Shown here one piece after another: positions 33,838-41,533 of a DNA stretch of 64,000 bases; positions within the stretch are counted from its first letter, which is position 1, and every line of letters begins with the position of its first letter. The stretch comes from Williamsia serinedens. GTDB taxonomy: Bacteria; Actinomycetota; Actinomycetes; Mycobacteriales; Mycobacteriaceae. The stretch spans positions 310,001-374,000 of the forward strand of contig NZ_JAMTCG010000006.1 in NCBI RefSeq assembly GCF_024171725.1, in the 5' to 3' direction. Position numbers and translations under genes: made by a program. The notes below the pieces were generated by a model, which had not been told where the DNA came from, did no database searches, and saw only the letters and a list, made by a program, of their open reading frames with translations.

Positions 33838-35127
33838 TCAGGCGGCCATGGTGTCGAGGCGCAGTGTTCGTCGGTTGTAGGCGGGTTGTGGTTCGCGGTG
33901 TGGGTCGACGGTGGCGGGTGGCCGGATCCAGGGGTGGCGGTCGGGTCCCATGACGATCTCCCAGCCGTGCTGGTGGACCGCGACGTGGCAGGTGCGGCAC
34001 AGCAGACACCCGTTGTCACACGTCGTGGGCCCGCCCTGGGAGTGGAAGACGATGTGGTGGACATCGGTCCACGAGGCGGGGTTGCCGCACATCACGCACG
34101 ACTGGTCACGCGCGACGATGGCTTTGCGGGTGCGGCCGGTGAACAACCTGGCGGTGGGTGAGGTGTCGATCGGCGCGGCGTCGACATCCACGGCGATGCG
34201 GGTGACCGAGGCGTCGCATGACAGCAACGACACCGCCTCGTCGGAGACGCTGCCCATCCACTGCAGATGCGCCGGCCCGGCCGGAGTGATCCCGCAACAC
34301 TCATCGTGGGTGGCGGGTACGGTCAGCAGGATCTCGGTCTTCGCCGATCCGACGAGCCCATCTATCCCGAGCGCTCGGGACGCGGCCTCGAGCACTTGCA
34401 CGAACGCATCCGCCCGCCGCTGCGGCGCCGACCGCGGATCCGGTGTGCCATCGGGTAGCGGTCTAGGCCGTGACGCGGTGTCAAGACACGAGATGAGCCG
34501 TTCGCCGGCGACGACGTCGAGGTCGAACGACCCGGCCAACCGGCCGTCGTCGCGTTGCGCCCACGACACCTCGTTCAACGTCGTGTCCTCGGCGACGGGC
34601 GTGCCCGCCTCGTCGCCGGCATCCACCGCTGACCCGTGCTCCAGCGCGATAGCCCGCGCCCGGTCGTCGATCTCGACCGGGGACCTGCCCGCCAACGCGT
34701 GCCCGATCAACACCGCCTCGGTCTCGACCGCCAACTCCGACCCCAACGGGGACCGTGTGCGCATGCAGACGTGCCGAACTCCGCGGGCGACGGCATCGGC
34801 ATACTCGCCCGACAACGATCCGTCCCGCAAATGCCTTGCCAGCGCCGGCAGGTGCGCGATCGCCCGCCCGAGCCGGATGGCCCGCGCCGCCACGACCGGC
34901 ACACAGCCGTGACGGCGCAGCAACTCCCGCACCGACATCCCCACCCGCTTCGCGGTACCCCGGCACTCGACCTCTCCGGTCACCCGGGCCAGCAACCCGT
35001 CCGCGGCGTTCCGCGCAGTAACCGCCGCACGCACCCCCGCCAACAACGCCTCGTCGTCGGTGGGCATCTCGCACTCGCGGACGGCATCGGCGAGGCGGTC
35101 CGCCGCCTCGAGCACTTCGTCGAACAT
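33838..35127 (-). CDS. DUF222 / HNH endonuclease-signature protein (REP13E12 type)
   Basis: 429 residues from the ATG at 35127. An N-terminal helical DUF222 domain (RNAADGLLARVTGEVECR and ELLRRHGCVPVVAARAIRLG) is followed by a C-terminal HNH finger (CVMCGN, WTDVHHIVFHSQGG, CLLCRTCH). Possible DNA nicking or homing role, unproven. The start is chosen because a -10 box TAGTGT lies 7 nt before it, giving a leaderless mRNA; an ATG at 35157 lies upstream of that box. Part of its 5' region is duplicated further upstream (35288-35369). Only distantly similar to the HNH gene at 4117. Confidence 0.88.
   Translation of the reverse strand: MFDEVLEAADRLADAVRECEMPTDDEALLAGVRAAVTARNAADGLLARVTGEVECRGTAKRVGMSVRELLRRHGCVPVVAARAIRLGRAIAHLPALARHLRDGSLSGEYADAVARGVRHVCMRTRSPLGSELAVETEAVLIGHALAGRSPVEIDDRARAIALEHGSAVDAGDEAGTPVAEDTTLNEVSWAQRDDGRLAGSFDLDVVAGERLISCLDTASRPRPLPDGTPDPRSAPQRRADAFVQVLEAASRALGIDGLVGSAKTEILLTVPATHDECCGITPAGPAHLQWMGSVSDEAVSLLSCDASVTRIAVDVDAAPIDTSPTARLFTGRTRKAIVARDQSCVMCGNPASWTDVHHIVFHSQGGPTTCDNGCLLCRTCHVAVHQHGWEIVMGPDRHPWIRPPATVDPHREPQPAYNRRTLRLDTMAA
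34961..35042. repeat. 82-bp direct repeat, copy inside the HNH gene
   Basis: This stretch of the HNH gene (coding for about 27 residues around RNAADGLLARVTGEVECR) recurs about 245 bp upstream of the intact gene with four mismatches in 82 bases. Confidence 0.8.
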
Positions 35128-35529
35128 GTGTGCGACACTATCTGCGCTGACAGACATCAGCAGCCCCGATCAGGCTGGATCTCCGCAATCTGGGGAACCA
35201 GCGGGATCTGTGGACAACCCCCTCCGCGAATGCCGCCGCGTCCGCGATCGGCCTGTGGGAGGCGGGACCGTGGCCGGGCAGGATTCCGGCACTCGACCTC
35301 CCCGGTCACCCGGGCCAGCAACCCGTCCGCGGCGTTTCGCGCAGCGACCGCCGCACGCACCCCCGCCACCGGCCGCGACACCGCAGCGGCCCCACGATCT
35401 GTGGAGGCACATCGATCTGCGGAGTCCATTCGGTAACGCACGCGTGCCCCGTGGCGATGGATGGTCGGACACCTGCCGCGTCAGGGGGTGCGGCAGGTGT
35501 CCGTCACACGCGATGCCCGCCGGCGCGGC
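35128..35529. other. Region upstream of the HNH gene with a relic of its own coding sequence
   Basis: No intact gene. It holds the leaderless -10 box TAGTGT (minus strand, 35135-35140) and, further out, an HNH-gene fragment. A short minus-strand frame over the fragment (35157-35441) keeps part of the DUF222 sequence and then runs into unrelated residues. Confidence 0.6.
35288..35369. repeat. 82-bp direct repeat, relic copy
   Basis: Copy of 34961-35042 in the same orientation (about 95 percent identical by eye). On the minus strand it still reads AARNAADGLLARVTGEVECR. It looks like the remnant of a tandem duplication or an older inserted HNH element. The right boundary is uncertain by 1-2 nt. 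Confidence 0.8.
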
Positions 35530-36315
35530 TCAGGCGAAGACCGCCACGGTCTGGGTCGCCACGAGCACGGCGCGACGGTCGGCGTCGTACACCCGCATGG
35601 TCTGGTGGGAGTAGCCGCCGGCGGCATGGTCGCCGTCGGAGTCGATGAGGAACCATCCGGACCCGTCGACGAGGTCGTCGCGGCAGACGTGGACGTCCCA
35701 GGTGATGGTGCTGACCGGCGCCCAGTCCTCGAAGACCGCGGTGGCCGCGGGAGGCAACGCGTCGCCCAGTGCTATCAGCGCGACGTATGGGTCGACGCCC
35801 GCCGCGTCGCGATGGCGCACCCAGGCGAGGTACCGCGGCGCACCCGCGGGATCCAACGGCCCGCCACCGCCGGCGCGGCGCATGTCGAAGTTGACCGCGA
35901 ACGCGGGACGCGGGGCGTCCGCGTCGGCGAAGGGCGGGCAGGAGTCCGCATCGGGGACATCCGGGGCGTGCAGCAGGTCGTGGACCACCGCGCTCGGTCG
36001 CGGCCGGGCGAACACCACCGTCGACTGCGCGGCGACCTGCCCCTGGCTGACGGCCTGCACCGACACGCTCGACACCGAACGCCCCTGACGCAGAACGGTT
36101 CCCGTCAGAGCCACACTGTCCGTGGCGGGTGCCGTGAAGGCGAAGTGCCCGGACCGCAACGGCGTTGGGTCGTCACCGATCGCCTGACGTGCGGCCGTCA
36201 CCGACAGCGCCGCGGTGAGGCCTCCGTAGGCCGTGCGGCCCTGCGTCCAGGTGTCGGGCACGGCTACGGGGGTGGTCGCGTCGACGCGGGACACGATCTC
36301 GGCGAGTGACGTCAT
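35530..36315 (-). CDS. Acyl-CoA thioesterase family protein (double hotdog)
   Basis: 261 residues with two hotdog halves, as in TesB-like and PaaI-related thioesterases: QGRTAYGGLTAALSV with GHFAFTAPATDSVALTGTVL in the first half, and WAPVSTITWDVHVCRDDL with SHQTMRVYDADRRAVLVATQ in the second. It probably hydrolyses acyl-CoA in the cytoplasm. ATG 36315 follows GGTGG by 6 nt. It lies downstream of the desaturase gene on the same strand, but a strong terminator separates them. Confidence 0.85.
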   Translation of the reverse strand: MTSLAEIVSRVDATTPVAVPDTWTQGRTAYGGLTAALSVTAARQAIGDDPTPLRSGHFAFTAPATDSVALTGTVLRQGRSVSSVSVQAVSQGQVAAQSTVVFARPRPSAVVHDLLHAPDVPDADSCPPFADADAPRPAFAVNFDMRRAGGGGPLDPAGAPRYLAWVRHRDAAGVDPYVALIALGDALPPAATAVFEDWAPVSTITWDVHVCRDDLVDGSGWFLIDSDGDHAAGGYSHQTMRVYDADRRAVLVATQTVAVFA

Positions 36316-36335
36316 GGTGAACCACCCGATCACAC

Positions 36336-36366
36336 CGATGGGCCGGCCATCACGGCCGGCCCATCG
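36336..36366. terminator. Strong 13-bp hairpin terminator
   Basis: Perfect 13-bp arms (CGATGGGCCGGCC / GGCCGGCCCATCG) close a 5-nt loop, 21 nt after the desaturase stop (minus strand) and just before the thioesterase start. It should end the reductase-desaturase transcript. Confidence 0.75.
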
Positions 36367-36387
36367 ATGGGGGTGATGCGGTGCTGC

Positions 36388-37788
36388 TCAGTCGCGCGAG
36401 GGCATGTCGAACATCACGCCGTCGTTGCCGTCGCTCTCCGGCCCCGCGGCAGGGTGGCTCGCGGGCATCCGGCCCCGGTAGGCCGCGGCCTCGCTGACCC
36501 GACCGTCGGCCCCGGAGTGCTCGGGACGACGGAACGGGCCCGGCTTCGGCCGCACCTTGCCGCCCGGGAACGCGAGACGCAGGATGGTGCGCTGCACGCT
36601 GCCCCACTGCTTGAAGAACGGACCCGTGTTGTACGGCAGGTCGTAGCGCTCGCAGATGTCCTTCACCTTCGGGGCGATCTGCGAGTACCGGCTGCTGGGC
36701 ATGTCCGGGTAGAGGTGGTGCTCCACCTGGTAGCTCAGGTTGCCGCTGGCGATGTGGAACAGCGGGCTGCCGTCGATGTTCGCCGCACCCACGAGCTGCC
36801 GGACGTACCAGGCACCACGGCTCTCGTCCTTCGCCTCCTCCTTGCTGAAGGTGTAGGCCTGGTCCGGGAAGTGCCCGCAGAAGATGATCCAGTTCGACCA
36901 GAAGTTGCGGATGATGTTCGCGGTGAAGTCGGCCCAGAACGTCGCGACGAAGGTCTGCTCCGCGGCGACGAGATTGTCGTCGGCGAGGCGCGCGAGGGCG
37001 CGGGTGGGCTTGCTGTCGACGCGGCGGAGCAGCTTGCCGAACTTCGAGGTGCCCCGCTGCGGCACGCGACCGGCGGTGAGACCGTGCGCGAGCACCACCG
37101 CGCCGGCGCTGATGAGCGGCCAGCCGATGTAGTCCTTGACGACCTGCCGACGCATCTTGTAGCCGATGCCGCTCAGGTCCTTGAGCATCTCCTTCGCGGA
37201 CTTGTCACCGCGTCGGAACGCCTCGAGGTCGAGATCGTGCAGGGCGACGCCCCACTCGAAGAAGGCCATCAGCAGCACGTTGTAGAACGGCTGGAAGAGG
37301 TAGACCGGATGCCACTTCTGGTGCGGGTCGATCCGCATGATCTCGTAGCCGAGGTCCTTGTCGAGCCCGCGGATGTTCGTGAACGTGTGGTGCACGTAGT
37401 TGTGCGAGTGCTTCCAGGCCTCGGCCGTCGACGCCGTGTCCCAGTCCCACACCGACGAGTGGATGGACGGGTCGTTCATCCAGTCCCACTGGCCGTGCAT
37501 GACGTTGTGGCCGATCTCCATGTTCTCGAGGATCTTCGCCGCACCCAGGGCGACGGTCCCCACAGCCCACGCCGGCTTCGACCGGGAGTTCAGCAGGACC
37601 ACGCGACCGAGCGCGGCGAGCTGACGCTGCGCGGCGATCACCGACTTGATGTACGCCCGGTCCTTGTCGCCGAGGTCGGCGTAGACCTCGTCGTGGATGG
37701 CGTCGAACTCCTTGCCGAGTCGTTCGATGGTGTCGGCGTCGAGATGAGCCAGTGGGCTGATCGGCTCAGATCGCTCGGTGGTGGTCAT
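36388..37788 (-). CDS. Membrane fatty acyl-CoA desaturase (DesA3-like)
   Basis: 466 residues. The three histidine boxes of membrane desaturases are intact: HNVMH (94-98), HSHNYVHH (127-134) and VEHHLYPDMPSSRY near 385, which bind the diiron centre. Such enzymes introduce a double bond, typically delta-9, into long acyl-CoA. ATG 37788 follows GGAGGGA by 5 nt. The reductase gene ends 109 nt upstream on the same strand. The pair corresponds to the desA3 / Rv3230c arrangement of M. tuberculosis, in which the reductase feeds electrons to the desaturase. Confidence 0.93.
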   Translation of the reverse strand: MTTTERSEPISPLAHLDADTIERLGKEFDAIHDEVYADLGDKDRAYIKSVIAAQRQLAALGRVVLLNSRSKPAWAVGTVALGAAKILENMEIGHNVMHGQWDWMNDPSIHSSVWDWDTASTAEAWKHSHNYVHHTFTNIRGLDKDLGYEIMRIDPHQKWHPVYLFQPFYNVLLMAFFEWGVALHDLDLEAFRRGDKSAKEMLKDLSGIGYKMRRQVVKDYIGWPLISAGAVVLAHGLTAGRVPQRGTSKFGKLLRRVDSKPTRALARLADDNLVAAEQTFVATFWADFTANIIRNFWSNWIIFCGHFPDQAYTFSKEEAKDESRGAWYVRQLVGAANIDGSPLFHIASGNLSYQVEHHLYPDMPSSRYSQIAPKVKDICERYDLPYNTGPFFKQWGSVQRTILRLAFPGGKVRPKPGPFRRPEHSGADGRVSEAAAYRGRMPASHPAAGPESDGNDGVMFDMPSRD

Positions 37789-37897
37789 GGTGGTCCCTCC
37801 GTGGTGTGGTGCGCCGGTGGTGGCGCGGTCGTTCGGGGCTGGCCCGGGACGGGTGGCGTGTCGAACCTGTCGGCAGGGGTCTGGTCGCCGGGGCGAC

Positions 37898-38995
37898 CTA
37901 CAGGTCGATCTCCACGTCGCCTTCGGCACTGTTGACGCAGATCCGGATGGACTGTCCCTCGGGCGAACTGACGTCGCCCGTGCGCAGATCCCGGATCTGA
38001 CCCTTCTTCAACACTCCGGTGCAGGTGTGGCAGATGCCGATCCTGCATCCGTACTTGAGCTGCAGGCCGGCTTCTTCACCTGCGGCGAGAATGGGAACAC
38101 CTGGCTCGACGTCGAATTCCTCGTCCGACTTGAGCATGGCGACGTGACCGCCTTCGCCCTCGCCGGGTGTGGCCGAGAACGTCGGCTGGAACCGCTCGAG
38201 GTGGATGTGGTCCTTGACCCCGTTCTCCTCGTAGAAGTCGACGAGGTCGTCGAGGAGCTCGCCCGGCCCGGACGCCATCGTCTCGCGCTCACGCCAGTCC
38301 GGGCACAGGTCGTCGAGGTCCGCGGGCTTCATCCGCCCCTCGTCGCCGGTGACCCGCAGGTGGAGCTGGAAGCCGTCGTGCTCGCGGTCGAACCTCTCGA
38401 GCTCCTTGCTGAACATGGTCTGTTCGCGCGCGTGGATCGAGTGGATCGCGACGATGTCCTTCATCTGGTCGAGCCGGTCGAGCTCACGCATCATGCTCAT
38501 GATCGGCGTGATGCCGCTGCCCGCGCTGATGAAGAGCATCTTGTCCGGCAGGGGGTCGGGCAGGAGGAACGTTCCCTCGACGTCGCTCAGTCGGACGATC
38601 TCGCCCGGCTTGATCCGCTCGACCAGATACGGCGAGACCGTCCCGGACTCGACGAGCTTCGGCGAGACGCTGATGAGTCCGTCGCGCGGCTCCGGGTCGG
38701 AGGTGAGCGAGTAGGCGCGCCAGTGGAACTTGCCGTCGATGACGAGCCCGAGGCGGACGTACTGTCCGGGCTTGTGTCCCTGCCACTCGTAGCCGGGACG
38801 GATCCAGACGGTGGCCGCGTCCGTACCCTCCGGCCGGATCTCCTCGACCCGACCGCGCAACTCCTTGGTCGTCCACAGCGGGTTGATGAGCTCGATGTAG
38901 TCGTCCGGCTCGAGAGGGCTGAACAGGGCACGGATGCCCTTGAGGAAGAGTCGACGCGCAGGGGACACCTGTGGTGTCGCTCCCCGTTCAGCCAT
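37898..38995 (-). CDS. Flavin/2Fe-2S oxidoreductase, electron donor to the desaturase
   Basis: 365 residues. An FAD-binding ferredoxin-reductase domain (RAYSLTSDPEP for FAD; ISAGSGITPIMSMMREL for NADPH) is followed by a C-terminal plant-type [2Fe-2S] ferredoxin domain with CRIGICHTC and a final cysteine in IRICVNS. It passes electrons from NADPH to the desaturase encoded just downstream. ATG 38995 has GGGG 6 nt upstream. A palindrome lies in the upstream region. Confidence 0.93.
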   Translation of the reverse strand: MAERGATPQVSPARRLFLKGIRALFSPLEPDDYIELINPLWTTKELRGRVEEIRPEGTDAATVWIRPGYEWQGHKPGQYVRLGLVIDGKFHWRAYSLTSDPEPRDGLISVSPKLVESGTVSPYLVERIKPGEIVRLSDVEGTFLLPDPLPDKMLFISAGSGITPIMSMMRELDRLDQMKDIVAIHSIHAREQTMFSKELERFDREHDGFQLHLRVTGDEGRMKPADLDDLCPDWRERETMASGPGELLDDLVDFYEENGVKDHIHLERFQPTFSATPGEGEGGHVAMLKSDEEFDVEPGVPILAAGEEAGLQLKYGCRIGICHTCTGVLKKGQIRDLRTGDVSSPEGQSIRICVNSAEGDVEIDL

Positions 38996-39074
38996 GCTGC
39001 ACCCCTTCGGACTTCGGTCCGTCTTCGTCAACGCGCTGTGGGCGCGGCGGTCGGCTGAGCACGTTCACCCCCTC

Positions 39075-39088
39075 CACAACTCGTTGTG
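39075..39088. promoter_or_regulatory. Inverted repeat upstream of the reductase-desaturase operon
   Basis: CACAAC and GTTGTG arms with a 2-nt spacer, 80 nt before the reductase start. The core AAC-N2-GTT is shared with the palindrome at 3605-3624. Candidate TetR-type operator. Confidence 0.45.
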
Positions 39089-39232
39089 ACGCTCGTCTCT
39101 TCCCGAGAGTACAAGTGTTCACGGGTGCCTGCCGCGCCTTGACGGCATCGAGGGCAGAATCGGACAGGCGGTCGAGTGCCGCCGGCGTGGGTCGACCACC
39201 GCACGCCGACCGCCACCGACGAAGGGCCACGC

Positions 39233-40723
39233 GTGCGCAACCGATTTCGGGTCCGACGGCGGCGGACGCGCCTCGCGTCGTGGGCGTCACGGATGGACCG
39301 CGCCGTGTTCCTGGCGGTCGCCCGGACCGACTCCCCCGTCCTCGACGTGACGATGCGGCGGCTGACGATCGCCGCCAACTTCTCGCGACTGTGGTTCGGC
39401 ATCGCCGCGCTCCTCGGCATCTCCCGGGTGGGGTCCGCGCAGCGCGCTGCGGCGCGCGGCGTCGCGAGCGTGGCGGTGAGCAGCCTCGTCACCAACCAGA
39501 TCGCGAAACGCATCTGGGGTCGACGCCGTCCCGTCACCGACGCGGTGCCGCTCGCCCGCCTCGTCCCCACCCCGACGTCGGGGTCCATGCCGTCCGGGCA
39601 CTCGGCCAGCGCCGCGGCGTTCACCGTCGCCGTCGCGGTGGAGAACCGGGCGCTCGGCGTCGCGCTGGCCCCGCTGGCCGGGGCCGTGGGTCTGTCCCGC
39701 GTGGCCACCGGCGCGCACTATCCCGGCGACGTGGTCGTGGGCCTCGCGACCGGCGCGGGGATCGCCTGGGGACTCGCCCGGGCGTTCCCGCCGCTGTCGG
39801 TGCACCGTGAGCGCGCGCCCGAGCCCACCTGGATCGACGTCCCGCCCCGACCGGACGGCGACGGCGTGGTGATGGTGGTCAACCCCGCGTCCGGAGGGGG
39901 TACCGGAGCCCGGGTGGCCGATGTCGTCGCGCGTCGACTCCCCGCCGCACGGATCGTCACCCTCGACGAGGGCGACGACCTCTCCACCGTCCTCGCGGAC
40001 GCGGCCCGCGACGCACGGGTCCTCGCCATCGGCGGGGGCGACGGCAGCGTCGGTGCCGCCGCGGCCGCCGCGAGGTCGGCCGGTATCCCGCTCGCCGTCG
40101 TCCCGGCGGGGACCTTCAACCACTTCGCCAAGGACATCGGGTGTCCGACCGTCCACGACACCGTGGTCACCATCCGCGAAGGACGTGCTGCCGCAGTCGA
40201 TCTCGCCGTCCTCAACGACGACACCGCGTTCGTCAACAACGCGAACATCGGCACCTACCCGCAGTTCGTGCGGTACCGCGAACGGTACGAGCGCCGGGTC
40301 GGCAAGCCGGTCGCCTCGCTGATCGCGCTGCTGCACGTGCTGCGCCGGGAGCGACCCGTGCGGCTGCGGCTCGACGACCGCGAGGTCGCCACGTCGATGT
40401 TCTTCATCGGGGCCTCGACCTACGAGACGCCCGGGTTCGCCCCGGCCCACCGCCCGCACATGGACGACGGGGTGCTCGACGTCCGCGTGCTCGACGTCGG
40501 CATGCGGTGGGCGATCCCCCGGATCATGCTCGCCGCGGCCATCGGTCGCCTCGACCGGTCGCCGCTGTACCGGGAGGCCCGGGTCTCCGAGCTCGACGTC
40601 GTCTCGCTCGACGGCCCGACCGCGGTCGCGCTCGACGGCGAGGTCCGCACCCGCTGCGAGACCGCGCGGTTCCGGGTCGACCACCGTGCGTTGACCGTCT
40701 ACGGCACGTTCGACCGCGACTGA
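39233..40723 (+). CDS. PAP2-type phosphatase fused to a diacylglycerol kinase domain
   Basis: 496 residues. The first half is a PAP2 lipid phosphatase with its three motifs (KRIWGRRRP, SMPSGHS, SRVATGAHYPGD) and membrane segments. The second half, from about residue 210, is a diacylglycerol/sphingosine kinase-like domain (VVNPASGGG, GGGDGS, PAGTFNHFAKDIG). One polypeptide could thus both remove and add a phosphate on lipids, or act on linked substrates. GTG 39233 has GGG 7 nt upstream; GTG 39176 and ATG 39293 are alternatives. Confidence 0.9.
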   Translation: MRNRFRVRRRRTRLASWASRMDRAVFLAVARTDSPVLDVTMRRLTIAANFSRLWFGIAALLGISRVGSAQRAAARGVASVAVSSLVTNQIAKRIWGRRRPVTDAVPLARLVPTPTSGSMPSGHSASAAAFTVAVAVENRALGVALAPLAGAVGLSRVATGAHYPGDVVVGLATGAGIAWGLARAFPPLSVHRERAPEPTWIDVPPRPDGDGVVMVVNPASGGGTGARVADVVARRLPAARIVTLDEGDDLSTVLADAARDARVLAIGGGDGSVGAAAAAARSAGIPLAVVPAGTFNHFAKDIGCPTVHDTVVTIREGRAAAVDLAVLNDDTAFVNNANIGTYPQFVRYRERYERRVGKPVASLIALLHVLRRERPVRLRLDDREVATSMFFIGASTYETPGFAPAHRPHMDDGVLDVRVLDVGMRWAIPRIMLAAAIGRLDRSPLYREARVSELDVVSLDGPTAVALDGEVRTRCETARFRVDHRALTVYGTFDRD

Positions 40724-40751
40724 GCCGCGCCCGACCGGCCGGACCGCCCGG

Positions 40752-40779
40752 GTGTTTCACCCGTTGCGGCACCGGGTAT
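40752..40779 (+). promoter_or_regulatory. SigF-type promoter (third GAF-ANTAR gene)
   Basis: GTGTTT (40752-40757), 16 nt, GGGTAT (40774-40779). It decides the start of the next gene: the ATG at 40778 lies inside the -10 box, so the GTG at 40790, 10 nt beyond it, must be used. Confidence 0.65.
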
Positions 40780-40789
40780 GCCAGGGCGC

Positions 40790-41533
40790 GTGGACATCCA
40801 TCGGCGTATGGCCGAGCTCGCGCGAGAACTGCACGCGGTGCCCGAGTCCGCGCCGGACGCGCTGGAGACGGTGCTCGTCGCGGTGACCGCCGGCGCCCTC
40901 GACAACGTGGCCGGCACCGACCACGCCGGGGTGCTCCTCGTCGACGCCACGCGGCGCACGCTGACCACGGTCGCCCCCACCGACGACATCATGGTCACCC
41001 TGGACCGTCTCCAACAGGAGACCGGCGAGGGACCATGTCTGGCCGCGGCGTCCGAGACCACCGCCTCCGACGACACCGTGGTCTGGGTCGACGACATCGC
41101 GAACGACCCGCGGTGGCCCCGCCTCTCGCGGCGGATCGTCGACGAGACGCCGGCCCGGTCGAGCATGTCCTTCCGGCTCTTCACCCACCAGGGCACGCTG
41201 GGTGCCCTGAACCTGTTCTCCGACACCGCGAACGCCTTCGACGAGGACAGCCGGGAGATCGGCCGGGTGTTCGCGACGCACGCCGCGCTGGCGATGTTCC
41301 GCACCCGTCAGCAGGGCGAGTTCCGCAGCGCTCTCGCCAGCCGCGACACCATCGGTCAGGCGAAGGGGATGATCATGGAGCGCTTCGGTGTCGACGCCAT
41401 GCAGGCATTCGCCCTGCTGCGCAAGCTGTCCCAGGACGGCAACGCACCGCTGGCCGAGGTCGCGCGACGGCTCGTCGACGCGGGCTCGGAGTCAGCCGGG
41501 GACCAGCGGCCCGGGGGTCACGCGACCCGGTGA
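40790..41533 (+). CDS. GAF-ANTAR domain regulator
   Basis: 247 residues: GAF domain (about 15-170, with GEGPCLAAASETTASD) and ANTAR domain (about 182-240, SRDTIGQAKGMIMERFGVDAMQAF). Expected to bind RNA hairpins and antiterminate when the GAF domain is signalled. A SigF-type promoter directly upstream links it to the stress response. The last 16 nt overlap the convergent monooxygenase gene. Third such protein in the window. Confidence 0.92.
   Translation: MDIHRRMAELARELHAVPESAPDALETVLVAVTAGALDNVAGTDHAGVLLVDATRRTLTTVAPTDDIMVTLDRLQQETGEGPCLAAASETTASDDTVVWVDDIANDPRWPRLSRRIVDETPARSSMSFRLFTHQGTLGALNLFSDTANAFDEDSREIGRVFATHAALAMFRTRQQGEFRSALASRDTIGQAKGMIMERFGVDAMQAFALLRKLSQDGNAPLAEVARRLVDAGSESAGDQRPGGHATR

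Noticed and set aside
35157-35441. 94-residue minus-strand frame carrying part of a DUF222 sequence
   Set aside because: Only about 27 residues match; the rest is unrelated. Treated as a duplicated gene fragment, not a gene.
36367-39058. Two long plus-strand frames (522 and 426 residues) opposite the desaturase and reductase
   Set aside because: Antisense shadows of well-conserved genes with intact histidine boxes and iron-sulfur motifs on the minus strand.
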